A stretch of 41,154 nucleotides of DNA, from the NCBI GenBank assembly GCA_934463035.1, contig CAKSIG010000009.1:1-41154 (forward strand), given 5' to 3'. Positions 16,634 to 25,540 of this stretch are shown piece by piece. Numbering within the stretch: position 1 is the first letter of the stretch; every line of letters starts with the position of its first letter. The translations under genes and the position numbers were made by a program. The notes below the pieces were generated by a model. That model was not told where the DNA came from. It saw only the letters and a program-made list of their open reading frames with translations, and searched no databases. The stretch is from an uncultured Eubacteriales bacterium (GTDB taxonomy: Bacteria > Bacillota > Clostridia > Oscillospirales > Acutalibacteraceae).

Positions 16634-18499
16634 ATGAAATGCACAAAAAAATATGCACGAAAAATAGCTGCGGCGGCAATGTCGTTCGGAATATTGCTGT
16701 CGGTTGTTGCAACAGGCAATGCGGTAAGCGCGGACGCTTCTTATGAGGGCGACGGAACCAAGAGTTCCCCGTACCTGGTTAAGACTGCGCAGCAGCTTGA
16801 CGGAATGAGAAATAATTTGAAGGCGCACTATAAACTTGCGGCTGATATAGACCTTGCGGGATATAAATCAGCCGACCCCACGCCTAAGGGAAATTACGGC
16901 GGCGGCTGGGTTCCGATAGGCGTTTACGGCGACAGCAAGAGCTTTTCAGGCTCGTTTACCTGCGATACGGGTGCTGACGGCAAACCGCTCTACCAAATTA
17001 AGAATTTAACCGTAACAAATTTAGCGGGTCAGATCTACGGACATACGATGAATAAATACAAATCGTATTCCGACGCAAAAGACGGTGAGTGTTATTGGGA
17101 AGCGGGACTTTTCGGCACGATAAGAAACGCCACTATTTCCAATATTAAGATAACCGGCGCAAAGATAAAAAATACGGTGCTGGGTCAAAATCAGATGACA
17201 AATGAGGGAACCTCGGCGATAATTCCCTGTTCAAGCCAGATGGGCGCCGCTATACTTGCCGCTAAGATATACGGTTCGACGATTAAAGGCTGTATAGTCG
17301 AAGGCTCGGTTGAGAGCGCTACTAACGGTGTCGGCGGACTTATAGGCACAGCGTCAAAGAGCAGTATCAGCGGCTGTGACGCAACCGTTACAATAAACGG
17401 CACGGGTCTGTGGTGCGTAGGCGGTCTTATAGGAGTGGCTGAGGACTGCGGAAAGAACGGCGTTACAAACTGTCACGTAAACGCAAATGTTAATACCGTT
17501 TCAAACGGTCCCGCATTGCTTGCGACATCTTCCAACACTACCTTCCGCAACTGCTACGCAGAGGGAACTATTAACAGCGGCGATACGCTTATAGCTACAA
17601 AACAGGCAAGCAAATACATATATAACTGTTATTCGCTCGGCACGCGTACCGACGGCGCGACCAGAGGCGCGGCAGAAAAGTTTAACAACAGTTTTGTTGT
17701 AACGGGCGGATATTCAGAAAACGTAGCAATGGCTACGCTTGCCGAAATTAAAGCGGCTTATGCATCGCTGAGCGGCTGGGATTGCAGCGGCGACCACCCT
17801 GTGTTTGCTGTCAAGGCGTCAGGCTCCGCTTCAAACGGAGGACAGTCGGGACAAGGCAGCACCTCGGCAGGCGGAACAGATGCGGCAACCGAGGGCGGCG
17901 ACACCGTTACGGGTGAAGCAGGCGGCGAAAGCGCCGTTTATGTGAATGGTATAGATATAATGACTGCGTTATCCGAACTGCCCGACGCTTATGAGATAGA
18001 GCTGAAAGACGCTAAAAAATACCTTGATATATATTGGGCTTATACGGTAATGCCTTCCGATTTAAAGGAACAGCTCACCGATGAACAGGTGACGGGCATT
18101 GAGGAAATCGGCAAGGTCGTTTCAAAGGAAGTTTTAAAGGATATTACAAAACGTCTTGAAAAATTGCCGGAGGTTAAAAATATGACCTCCGCCAACGCCG
18201 AAGAATTGAGCAGTATTGCTGAGATGTATCAGCTTATGGTTCCGGCAAGCAAGGCAAATCTTGATTCAAAGCTCTACAAGAAGCTGTGCGACGGTCTTGA
18301 AAAACTCGGACTGTCGGGTATGCTTGTAAATTCGGGCAATGAGATGAACTCTCTGACGGTTTGGGTATTGGTTTTCTGCGGAGCGCTCAACGTTCTCCTG
18401 CTCGGCGGAATGGTGTTCATTATTGTATACACCGTTAAAAAGACAAGAAAAAAACAGGACGATATAGAAGACGATATTACGGCAGGTGACAGGCAGTGA
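16634..18499 (+). CDS. membrane-anchored surface protein with GLUG-type beta-solenoid
   Basis: 621 aa. Signal peptide at residues 1-34 (ends near VSADAS). The extracellular domain begins EGDGTKSSPYLVKTAQQLDG and contains GGWVPIG and repeated GGLIG-x-SxxxxC segments (GVGGLIGTASKSSISGC, VGGLIGVAEDCG), the pattern of GLUG repeats of right-handed beta-solenoids. A Gly/Ser/Thr-rich linker (about 400-435) is followed by a helical region and a C-terminal membrane helix (573-599) with a basic and then acidic cytoplasmic tail. It is the first gene of the transport operon. Its TGA overlaps the GTG of the permease gene (GTGA, 18496-18499). It probably binds polysaccharide near the transporter. Confidence 0.75.
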   Translation: MKCTKKYARKIAAAAMSFGILLSVVATGNAVSADASYEGDGTKSSPYLVKTAQQLDGMRNNLKAHYKLAADIDLAGYKSADPTPKGNYGGGWVPIGVYGDSKSFSGSFTCDTGADGKPLYQIKNLTVTNLAGQIYGHTMNKYKSYSDAKDGECYWEAGLFGTIRNATISNIKITGAKIKNTVLGQNQMTNEGTSAIIPCSSQMGAAILAAKIYGSTIKGCIVEGSVESATNGVGGLIGTASKSSISGCDATVTINGTGLWCVGGLIGVAEDCGKNGVTNCHVNANVNTVSNGPALLATSSNTTFRNCYAEGTINSGDTLIATKQASKYIYNCYSLGTRTDGATRGAAEKFNNSFVVTGGYSENVAMATLAEIKAAYASLSGWDCSGDHPVFAVKASGSASNGGQSGQGSTSAGGTDAATEGGDTVTGEAGGESAVYVNGIDIMTALSELPDAYEIELKDAKKYLDIYWAYTVMPSDLKEQLTDEQVTGIEEIGKVVSKEVLKDITKRLEKLPEVKNMTSANAEELSSIAEMYQLMVPASKANLDSKLYKKLCDGLEKLGLSGMLVNSGNEMNSLTVWVLVFCGALNVLLLGGMVFIIVYTVKKTRKKQDDIEDDITAGDRQ

Positions 18500-19434
18500 A
18501 AAAAGTAAAAACAAAAGGTCTTAAAGGCTCGGACAGAACGGATAATATAATCTATTTCATTATGGCAATTCCCGCGCTGCTGTCACTGCTTATATGGAAG
18601 ATAATTCCGATGTTCGGAATAGTCATAGCCTTTAAGGATTACAGCTATGTAAAAGGTATTTTAGGCAGTGATTGGGTAGGCTTTAAAAACTTTGAGGTCT
18701 ACTTGAAAAACAAGGATTTCGCAATGCTCATGCGTAACACCTTGGGTTACAATATAACGTTTTTGCTCCTTATTTCAACTACGCTGGCAGTAATAATGGC
18801 GATACTGCTTTATCAGGTGAAAAGTAAGGTAGCAACAAAGATTTATCATACCGCGATGATATTGCCGTCGTTTATATCCTATGTAATTATAGCTTATATA
18901 GTATATACGCTTCTTAACCCGTCTTACGGATTTTTAAACACCGCACTTTCGAGCATTACGGGTAAGGAAGTTGCTATTCAATGGTACGAGGAGCCTAAGT
19001 ATTGGCCGTTTATACTTTTCTTTACGGATCTTTGGCGCGACATCGGTATGGCTTCGCTTTACTTCTATGCCTCACTGCTCGCAATAGACAGCAGTCTTTA
19101 CGAGGCGGCAAAGCTGGACGGCGCAAATAAGTTCCAAGAGACATGGTATATATCAATTCCCGAAATGATGCCGATGGTCTGCACCATTCTCATTTTAAGA
19201 TGCGGCAGTCTTCTCGGCGGCGATATGGGTCTTTTCTATCAGGTTCCTATGAATCAGCAAAAGCTGAGAAGCGTTACCGAGGTGTTCTCGACCTACGTTT
19301 ACCGCGGTATACAGGCGGGCAACTTCTCAACCACAGCGGCGCTCGGTCTTTTCAACTCGGTTGTCGGTATGATACTTATTATAGTGTCAAATACCATAAT
19401 ACGCAAAGTTGATAAAGATAAAGCAATTTTCTAA
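18496..19434 (+). CDS. sugar ABC transporter permease (LplB/MalF type)
   Basis: 312 aa with six predicted membrane helices. The cytoplasmic EAA loop is YEAAKLDGANKFQETWYISI, the contact for the ATPase. The N-terminal IPALLSLLIWKIIPMFGIVIAF resembles LplB/YtcP-type polysaccharide-oligosaccharide permeases. The start is GTG overlapping the previous stop. It pairs with the permease at 19452 and the binding protein at 20427. No ATPase gene is present, as is usual for systems that share an MsmK-like ATPase. Confidence 0.92.
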   Translation: MKKVKTKGLKGSDRTDNIIYFIMAIPALLSLLIWKIIPMFGIVIAFKDYSYVKGILGSDWVGFKNFEVYLKNKDFAMLMRNTLGYNITFLLLISTTLAVIMAILLYQVKSKVATKIYHTAMILPSFISYVIIAYIVYTLLNPSYGFLNTALSSITGKEVAIQWYEEPKYWPFILFFTDLWRDIGMASLYFYASLLAIDSSLYEAAKLDGANKFQETWYISIPEMMPMVCTILILRCGSLLGGDMGLFYQVPMNQQKLRSVTEVFSTYVYRGIQAGNFSTTAALGLFNSVVGMILIIVSNTIIRKVDKDKAIF

Positions 19435-19451
19435 GGGGGTGTAAAAATACT

Positions 19452-20336
19452 GTGAAGATGCATAATCCTATTAAAAAAATTCCGAGGGTGTTTTTACATC
19501 TGTTCTTCATAATCGCAACCGCGTCGTGGATAGTTCCGTTTTTGCTGATGGTTTCCATTTCGTTTTCAAGCGAAGCCGATGTAACGCGTTACGGCTTTGC
19601 ACTCATTCCGAGAACGTTCAGCACCGAGGCTTACAGAACCCTGTTCGCCGAGATAGGCACAATGGCGTGGGCGGCGCTGTTCACAATTATGGTTTCGTTC
19701 GGAGCGGCGGTTTTAATGAACCTTTTCAGCGCGCTTATCGCGTATCCGCTTTCCCGACCGAACTGTAAGTTCAAAGGTCCCGTAAATAAACTGCTTATTT
19801 TCACAATGCTGTTTTCGGGCGGAACGATACCGCTTTACATACTCAATACAAGGTATCTGCATTTGAATAACACGCCGTTTATTTATTTGATACCTTACGT
19901 TTCGGCTTGGTCAATAATACTCTACCGAACGTTTTTCAGAAGCGTTCCCGAATCGCTTTATGAGGCGGCGAAGATAGACGGCGCTACCGAGCTTCGCGTT
20001 CTTGCAAGCGTGGTCGTGCCTATGTCGAGACCGATAATATTTATGCAGGTCTTCCAGAACGTTGTTGACGGCTGGAATAACTGGGCAACCTCGCTTCTGT
20101 ATGTAACCAAAAAGAGCTTGTGGACAATTCAGTATTTTATGCAGATGATGCTTCAATACGGAAGCGAGTTAAAAGAGATATACAGACAAAACCCTGCTTT
20201 TGCAGGAAAGGAGCTGCCGCTTGAAACAATGCGCTATGCAATGGCGGTTATCGCGGTTATACCCGTTTTGGTAATATTCCCGATGATTCAGAAATATTTC
20301 GCAAAGGGTATAAACGTAGGCTCCGTAAAAGGATAA
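19452..20336 (+). CDS. sugar ABC transporter permease (YtcP/MalG type)
   Basis: 294 aa with six predicted helices and the EAA loop YEAAKIDGATELRVLASVVV. The start is taken as GTG 19452, 10 bases after GGGGGTG (19435-19441); ATG 19458 is possible but lies 16 bases from the RBS. It is the second permease subunit, typical of the pair used for complex oligosaccharides, with the C-terminal GINVGSVKG ending common in this subfamily. Confidence 0.92.
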   Translation: MKMHNPIKKIPRVFLHLFFIIATASWIVPFLLMVSISFSSEADVTRYGFALIPRTFSTEAYRTLFAEIGTMAWAALFTIMVSFGAAVLMNLFSALIAYPLSRPNCKFKGPVNKLLIFTMLFSGGTIPLYILNTRYLHLNNTPFIYLIPYVSAWSIILYRTFFRSVPESLYEAAKIDGATELRVLASVVVPMSRPIIFMQVFQNVVDGWNNWATSLLYVTKKSLWTIQYFMQMMLQYGSELKEIYRQNPAFAGKELPLETMRYAMAVIAVIPVLVIFPMIQKYFAKGINVGSVKG

Positions 20337-20357
20337 AACATATAAGGGGATTAAACT

Positions 20358-20405
20358 ATGCCTTTTGACGCCGCTCAGAAGGCATACCGCCCGTATATGA
20401 ACTAA
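20358..20405 (+). promoter_or_regulatory. intergenic stem-loop with a 15-codon ORF ahead of the binding-protein gene
   Basis: A 9-bp stem, GCCTTTTGA (20360-20368) with TCAGAAGGC (20375-20383, one G-U), sits between the permease and binding-protein genes without a T run. The same bases encode MPFDAAQKAYRPYMN from an ATG with RBS AAGGGG. Hairpins here commonly protect the abundant binding-protein mRNA. Whether the peptide is made is unknown. Confidence 0.55.
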
Positions 20406-20426
20406 GCGGCAGATAGGAGATTTAAT

Positions 20427-22004
20427 ATGTTAAAAAGAACACTCGCGATTTTTATGGCAGTCTTTATGCTGTTAGGCGTTCTTGCCGGCTGCGGCAAGGG
20501 CGGCGACGACAACAAGAACGTTGAGCTTATCTGGTACACCTTTATAGGCGAGCAGTCAGAACTGAGACGTGCTAACGACTACATAAATGAAGAACTCGCA
20601 AAGGTGATGCCCAACACCACCCTTAAAATAGTTGAGGACCCCGGTTTTGCGGCTAAGTGGTCTATGTGGATGGCTTCCGACGAGGCGATTGATATTTCCT
20701 GGACAGGATATATGGTATCAATGCAGACCGAGGTTGAGGCTGACTCATATCTTCCGCTTGACGACCTTATTGATGAATACGGCGACGCTATCAAGGCTGA
20801 GGCCAAGGAGTTTAACGTAGAGTATGAAACGGGTAAATATCAGGGAACGACCTACGCTATACCCAACCTCCAACCCATTATGGCTCTGTCGCCCTATATT
20901 GCAATACCGCCCGAGCTTTATGAGTATTTTGATACCGATACGTTCGTTGCCGCCTGCAAATCAAGCACAAAGCTCAATAAGGGTATGCTTGACGTAATCG
21001 ATCAATACTTTGATAAAGCGTTTGCTTCGGGCAAGATAGATACCGATACCGTTTCAAAGACCGCGGGTATCAGCTCGCTGTTCCAATACATCGCTACGCG
21101 CGGATACGATTGGGTAGGAACCGCTATGGGCGACCTCTGGATGTGCTATGACGCGTTTGACGATGACGCAAAGATAGTTTCGTTCTTCGAGACTGATGAA
21201 TACAAACTGATGTGCGAATATGCCGCTAAGTGGAAAGAAAAGGGCTATGTTCCCGACGATGTAATGATGAATAATAACTCCGATTCACGCAAGCAGGTGC
21301 TTTTCGGATATTCAAACGAAATACCCTTTAATACCGTTGAGGGTAACGACCACGTAAAGGAAATAAAGGACACAGACGGCAAGGTAACCGAAATTCACGT
21401 TCTTACCGACTCGCTTGATCAGAAATTCGTCGGCACAAATTCGTTCGGCTCGTATAGTACATATACCTGCCTGCCGCACACCTGCCGTAACCCCGAACGC
21501 GCTATTAAGCTCATCAACCTCTTAAAGACCGATGAGGGAACAGACCTCTTTAACGCAATAGTTTACGGTATTGAGGGACGTCACTACACGTTAAAGCACT
21601 GTGACGAGTTTAACGATGACGTTGCATACGGCGTTGATTACACCATTCAGCCCGAACGCGACAGCCTTTACGGTATTCCGCATTGGGAGATAGGCAACGT
21701 TTACAGATGCTACCGCACACCCAATATTCTTGACGGACAAAAGGAATTCTGCCTTGATTATATCAACAATATCCGTCCTACGCTTCATAAAACAAAGTAT
21801 TATAACTTCCAGCCGCAGACCAAGAGCCTCACGATTGAGTATCAGAACTGCAACACGGTTATCGGCGAGCATAGCGGATACCTTGCAAACGGCGTCGAGG
21901 GTAATAATTGGAAGAAGAAATACGATACTATGATGAAAGAACTTAAAGATAACGGTCTTGAAAAGGTCAAGACTGAACTTACAGAACAGGCGAAAGCAAA
22001 ATAA
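20427..22004 (+). CDS. solute-binding lipoprotein of the sugar ABC transporter
   Basis: 525 aa. A lipoprotein signal with lipobox LAGC (Cys22) is followed by a GKGGDDNK spacer. The family-1 extracellular binding-protein fold begins VELIWYTFIGEQSELRRAND. The C-terminal third (NPERAIKLINLLKTDEGTDL and DSLYGIPHWEIGNVYRCY) looks like the DUF3502 region of LipO/YtcQ-type proteins. RBS AGGAG lies 8 bases before the ATG. It delivers oligosaccharides to the two permeases upstream. The large size favours a complex glycan rather than a simple sugar. Confidence 0.92.
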   Translation: MLKRTLAIFMAVFMLLGVLAGCGKGGDDNKNVELIWYTFIGEQSELRRANDYINEELAKVMPNTTLKIVEDPGFAAKWSMWMASDEAIDISWTGYMVSMQTEVEADSYLPLDDLIDEYGDAIKAEAKEFNVEYETGKYQGTTYAIPNLQPIMALSPYIAIPPELYEYFDTDTFVAACKSSTKLNKGMLDVIDQYFDKAFASGKIDTDTVSKTAGISSLFQYIATRGYDWVGTAMGDLWMCYDAFDDDAKIVSFFETDEYKLMCEYAAKWKEKGYVPDDVMMNNNSDSRKQVLFGYSNEIPFNTVEGNDHVKEIKDTDGKVTEIHVLTDSLDQKFVGTNSFGSYSTYTCLPHTCRNPERAIKLINLLKTDEGTDLFNAIVYGIEGRHYTLKHCDEFNDDVAYGVDYTIQPERDSLYGIPHWEIGNVYRCYRTPNILDGQKEFCLDYINNIRPTLHKTKYYNFQPQTKSLTIEYQNCNTVIGEHSGYLANGVEGNNWKKKYDTMMKELKDNGLEKVKTELTEQAKAK

Positions 22005-22016
22005 GGAGGTATGACA

Positions 22017-23861
22017 GTGTATTCCGTTTTAAAGAAGTTCACAGCTACTTTGTTGCTGATTACGGTTTTGATTGCCGCAATGGTTCCGATAGCTTCAAGA
22101 GCGGATAACAGTGCCGATTTCCGTATTGCCGATGTCTCTTGCTCAGCAGGCGAGAACGTCACGCTGACCTTAAAGGTAAACCCCGTAAATAATGTCGGCG
22201 GTTTTTCGGGAAGAATAGTTTTCGACAGCGCGGCGTTCTCCTACGTTAAATCTTCCTTGAAGATAATTAACGCCGGCCTTGACGAGCTTCAAGTGAATTG
22301 TAATACCGCTAAGAAAACCGTCTATTTCGCTTGGGATTCCGCTTCAAACGTTAATCTGTCGGGCGAGCTGTTCAGCGTTAAGTTTGCGTCGTCGCCCGAC
22401 GCCAAGGGTACATATACCTTTAAGCTGTATATTGACAGCTGTTACGAGGCAACGGGTTCGATGAAAACGATACCTTATACCTACGATAAGGCAACCTGTA
22501 CCATTAAATCAACGTCAGCCAACGTTAATGCCGCTGTTGAAAAGATAAACGCGGCGGCGGCTGTCTATGATGAGATGAACGGCAAGCTCGCGGCTCTTTC
22601 AGCCGCAAGGGCGGAATATAACGCCGACATAGGCAATACGCAAAAGAGAATAGCGGCGCTTAACGCAAGGTCCATTCTTATGCAGGACCCTTCGGGCTGT
22701 GATTACACCAAGTTCGGCGAGCTGATATCGGCGGCAGAAACCGCATACAACGCGTTGACCCCGTCCGAAAAGCTGACCGTGTCGGACTCCTATCAGACCT
22801 TGGTCAACGTTATCAAGCTGTATAGGGACTGTAAGCGTGAGATCGAAATATTCGATTCCGAGTCCGAAGTGAATAATTACAAGGCACAACATTCCGCAAT
22901 ACTTTCAAAAACTCAGGAAACGGTGCAAATTTCCGATAAAGCGGCGGTTCAGGCAGCTATTGACGGCTATAATAATTCGTCCTATGCCGCAAAGGTTTTG
23001 CTTCATAACGAAATAAACCTTTTAAAGCGCCTGTTAAGCCGAATAGAAGCGCTTGAATCGGACGATTCTCCTTCAATCATCAAGAGAATTTTAGAGGAGA
23101 CTATTCCCGCTTATAAAAAGGCTTATGAGGGAATACTCGATTTTACCGACAGCGACCTGAACGAAGAAAACGCGTTTAACGAGGAAATTATGAAGGTCGT
23201 CAACGCGGCGTATGAAGATCTTAATACCCAAATGATGATCGACGAGGGTTATGAGTATCTTTATCAGGAGCTGTTCGATAAAATATCCAACATCAAGAAT
23301 ACTCTTGATAAAATTGCGGGAAGAAGCAGTAAATATCCCAACGTTACCCGATTTAATTCCGATTTCAAGGATTTAAAGAAGAAAACACCCGAAACGATAA
23401 CATTGCTCGACCGCGATGAGATAATGCAGGCGTACTACCTTATCGGTATGATGTCTGCGGACGAACTCAATGAGCTCGGTCAGGATATTGTTGATAAGAT
23501 AAACGCTATGGTGACCGCAATCGGCGCTCTCGAACTTGACAGCAGCGGCGACAGTGACGGCGCCGAACCCGAAATTATCGAAAATACCGTAATTCAGGAG
23601 GTAATCTCGGTAATATCGGGCGGTAAAGAAACCGTTTACGTCCCCGGTAAGGGTATGTATCAGTTCAATAAAAGCGTTGCGGGAGGTCTGCTCTCCTTAG
23701 GTCTCGGCGGCGGTGTAAAACTTGTAAAAACCGCAATAATCGGTTCCGCAGTTACTGCATTCGTGTTTGCAATCTGCCTTGCAGTTTGTATGATATTGCT
23801 TAAAAAATTCAATCGAAGGGAGGATGAAACTACGTATGCTGAAAATAATCAAGTCTCATAA
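22017..23861 (+). CDS. membrane-anchored protein with cohesin-like domain
   Basis: 614 aa from GTG 22017. The earlier in-frame ATG (22011) directly abuts AAGGAGGT, too close to be used, while GTG 22017 is 7 bases away. Signal peptide to about residue 28. Residues about 32-165 read like a cohesin: ADVSCSAGENVTLTLKVNPV at the start, NNVGGFSGRIVFDSAAFSYV, a GELFSVKF strand, then GTYTFKLYID and TYDKATCTIK. Helical segments follow (LTPSEKLTV type), then a C-terminal membrane helix (about 573-597) and short cytoplasmic tail. Cohesins bind dockerins, and a dockerin protein is encoded at 28964 in the same operon. The domain call rests on pattern recognition; the anchoring helix is clear. Confidence 0.7.
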   Translation: MYSVLKKFTATLLLITVLIAAMVPIASRADNSADFRIADVSCSAGENVTLTLKVNPVNNVGGFSGRIVFDSAAFSYVKSSLKIINAGLDELQVNCNTAKKTVYFAWDSASNVNLSGELFSVKFASSPDAKGTYTFKLYIDSCYEATGSMKTIPYTYDKATCTIKSTSANVNAAVEKINAAAAVYDEMNGKLAALSAARAEYNADIGNTQKRIAALNARSILMQDPSGCDYTKFGELISAAETAYNALTPSEKLTVSDSYQTLVNVIKLYRDCKREIEIFDSESEVNNYKAQHSAILSKTQETVQISDKAAVQAAIDGYNNSSYAAKVLLHNEINLLKRLLSRIEALESDDSPSIIKRILEETIPAYKKAYEGILDFTDSDLNEENAFNEEIMKVVNAAYEDLNTQMMIDEGYEYLYQELFDKISNIKNTLDKIAGRSSKYPNVTRFNSDFKDLKKKTPETITLLDRDEIMQAYYLIGMMSADELNELGQDIVDKINAMVTAIGALELDSSGDSDGAEPEIIENTVIQEVISVISGGKETVYVPGKGMYQFNKSVAGGLLSLGLGGGVKLVKTAIIGSAVTAFVFAICLAVCMILLKKFNRREDETTYAENNQVS

Positions 23862-25521
23862 ACGTATCTTTACTCTGTGCCTTACGATTGCCGTGCTGAT
23901 AGCTTCGGTTGTCTCGGTGAGTATGTTTACGGCACAGGCAAAAAACACTTATGACGACTCGTCTCCTGCGCTTGATTTTACGGTTATCACTAACGGTACG
24001 TATTATAACGGCACAAAATCCCAAGGCACCCTGTCGCCCGGCGCGGGCGTTGCCCCGACCGACGGTAACTACGTTATACGCACCAACTCTTACGTTACGT
24101 GGTATCAGGAGGACGATATTGCCTATGCCTATAAGAAATACGATATAGGCGACTCAACTAAGGATAACCTGACCGTTGAGACCACCGTTACGTCGCACGT
24201 TCCCGATACCGACGGTATCTCCGAGCTTCACGTGAACGCTTCCGCGGGTATTATGATGCGCGACGGACTTAATGCCGACGCCGCAAATATATACCTCCAC
24301 GCGCGCGGCGAAGCTGTAACAATAGTTTACCGTATGTCAAAGGGTCAGGAAATGAAGGTTGAGTATTCGCCTTCAAAGCCCGTGTACCCTTTGAAACTCA
24401 AACTCGTTCGCGAGGGTAAGGTGTTCACAGGTTACTATATGTGCGCTAACGATTCCGCTTGGCGTAAGGTTGCAACTATCTCTGCGCTCTTTAAGGGCCC
24501 GACCTATGCAGGTCTTTGCTCTCACTCCTGTCAGGAGGAGGTTTTCGTAAAGAGTACATATAACGGCTTTACCGCAAAGGGCGAGGGAACGTACAGCGGC
24601 ACGGGCGATGATGATACTTCAAGCGGTTCAAGCTCAGGGTCGGATACAAGTTCTGAGGAACAGCTCCCGGGTCCCGCCCCCGAAGACGTGCCGTTCGACC
24701 CCGAAAAGGAACCCGATGTTCTGCTTTATGAAAACTTTTCGGACGGTTCGCGCGTTAAAGGTCCCGAATCGGTGTCAAACCCGATATGGAAAAACCCGAC
24801 GGGCGAGCTTACCGAGCTTTCAAACGGAAACCGCGTGTGGTACAAAAACTATGTCGATTCGCACGATTTTATAGGCGATAAAAACTGGTCCGACTATAAT
24901 ACCAGCGTCGATATAGCCTTTTCAAGCCTCGCAAATCCACAGCTTGATAATAAGTTCGTCCTGTATGTCCGCCATAGGGAGTACGTAATGTACGGTGCGG
25001 CGGATTACAGCGTGGTTATAGAGTCATACCATTACGCCGAAAACGGCACCTTGAAGTATGACACGGCGGGCAACCCGATACGCAAGCTGCGCGCGTATAT
25101 TTCGCGGCGCGAGCGTTCTGCGCTTACCGCCATACCGTCAAAGCCCGTCGGCAATACGGGATATTACTATATTGACGGCGACTGGATAACAGAAGGCGGT
25201 TTCCACAACATTTCCGTTGACAGCTTCGATAACGTCATAACCCTCCGTATTGACGGTATAAAGGCTCTTGAATACACCGATACGAACGCGGTAACAAACT
25301 CGTTCGGCAACATCGGTTTTGAAACCCTTAATACCTCAATGTATATCGACAATATAAAGGTCACCAAGCTCCACGACGAGCTGGGCGGGGATTATGACAA
25401 TTACGTATGCGGTCTTTGGGATCAAAAAGAGCCTGAATATATCGCCGAACAGGGCGTTCCGTATTACCCGTTCACTAATGAAAATAAGGGTATATGGGCA
25501 GGCTTTGATGACAGAAGATAG
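23836..25521 (+). CDS. secreted protein with two LamG/concanavalin-like domains
   Basis: 561 aa from ATG 23836, the better start: the ATG at 23824 directly abuts the RBS GGGAGG (23818-23823). Signal peptide ends near FTAQAKN. The first beta-sandwich (about 30-255) has the LTVETTV, GIMMRDG and YAGLCSHS strands typical of glycan-binding jelly rolls. A Gly/Ser linker (about 260-278) precedes a second sandwich (VLLYENFSDGS to MYIDNIKVTKL), similar to the DUF1080/LamG type. It has no catalytic motif, anchor or dockerin. Its start overlaps the cohesin gene's end, so translation is coupled. Probably a glycan-binding surface or released protein. Confidence 0.65.
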   Translation: MLKIIKSHKRIFTLCLTIAVLIASVVSVSMFTAQAKNTYDDSSPALDFTVITNGTYYNGTKSQGTLSPGAGVAPTDGNYVIRTNSYVTWYQEDDIAYAYKKYDIGDSTKDNLTVETTVTSHVPDTDGISELHVNASAGIMMRDGLNADAANIYLHARGEAVTIVYRMSKGQEMKVEYSPSKPVYPLKLKLVREGKVFTGYYMCANDSAWRKVATISALFKGPTYAGLCSHSCQEEVFVKSTYNGFTAKGEGTYSGTGDDDTSSGSSSGSDTSSEEQLPGPAPEDVPFDPEKEPDVLLYENFSDGSRVKGPESVSNPIWKNPTGELTELSNGNRVWYKNYVDSHDFIGDKNWSDYNTSVDIAFSSLANPQLDNKFVLYVRHREYVMYGAADYSVVIESYHYAENGTLKYDTAGNPIRKLRAYISRRERSALTAIPSKPVGNTGYYYIDGDWITEGGFHNISVDSFDNVITLRIDGIKALEYTDTNAVTNSFGNIGFETLNTSMYIDNIKVTKLHDELGGDYDNYVCGLWDQKEPEYIAEQGVPYYPFTNENKGIWAGFDDRR

Positions 25522-25540
25522 AAAGGTAGGTCAATAAAAA

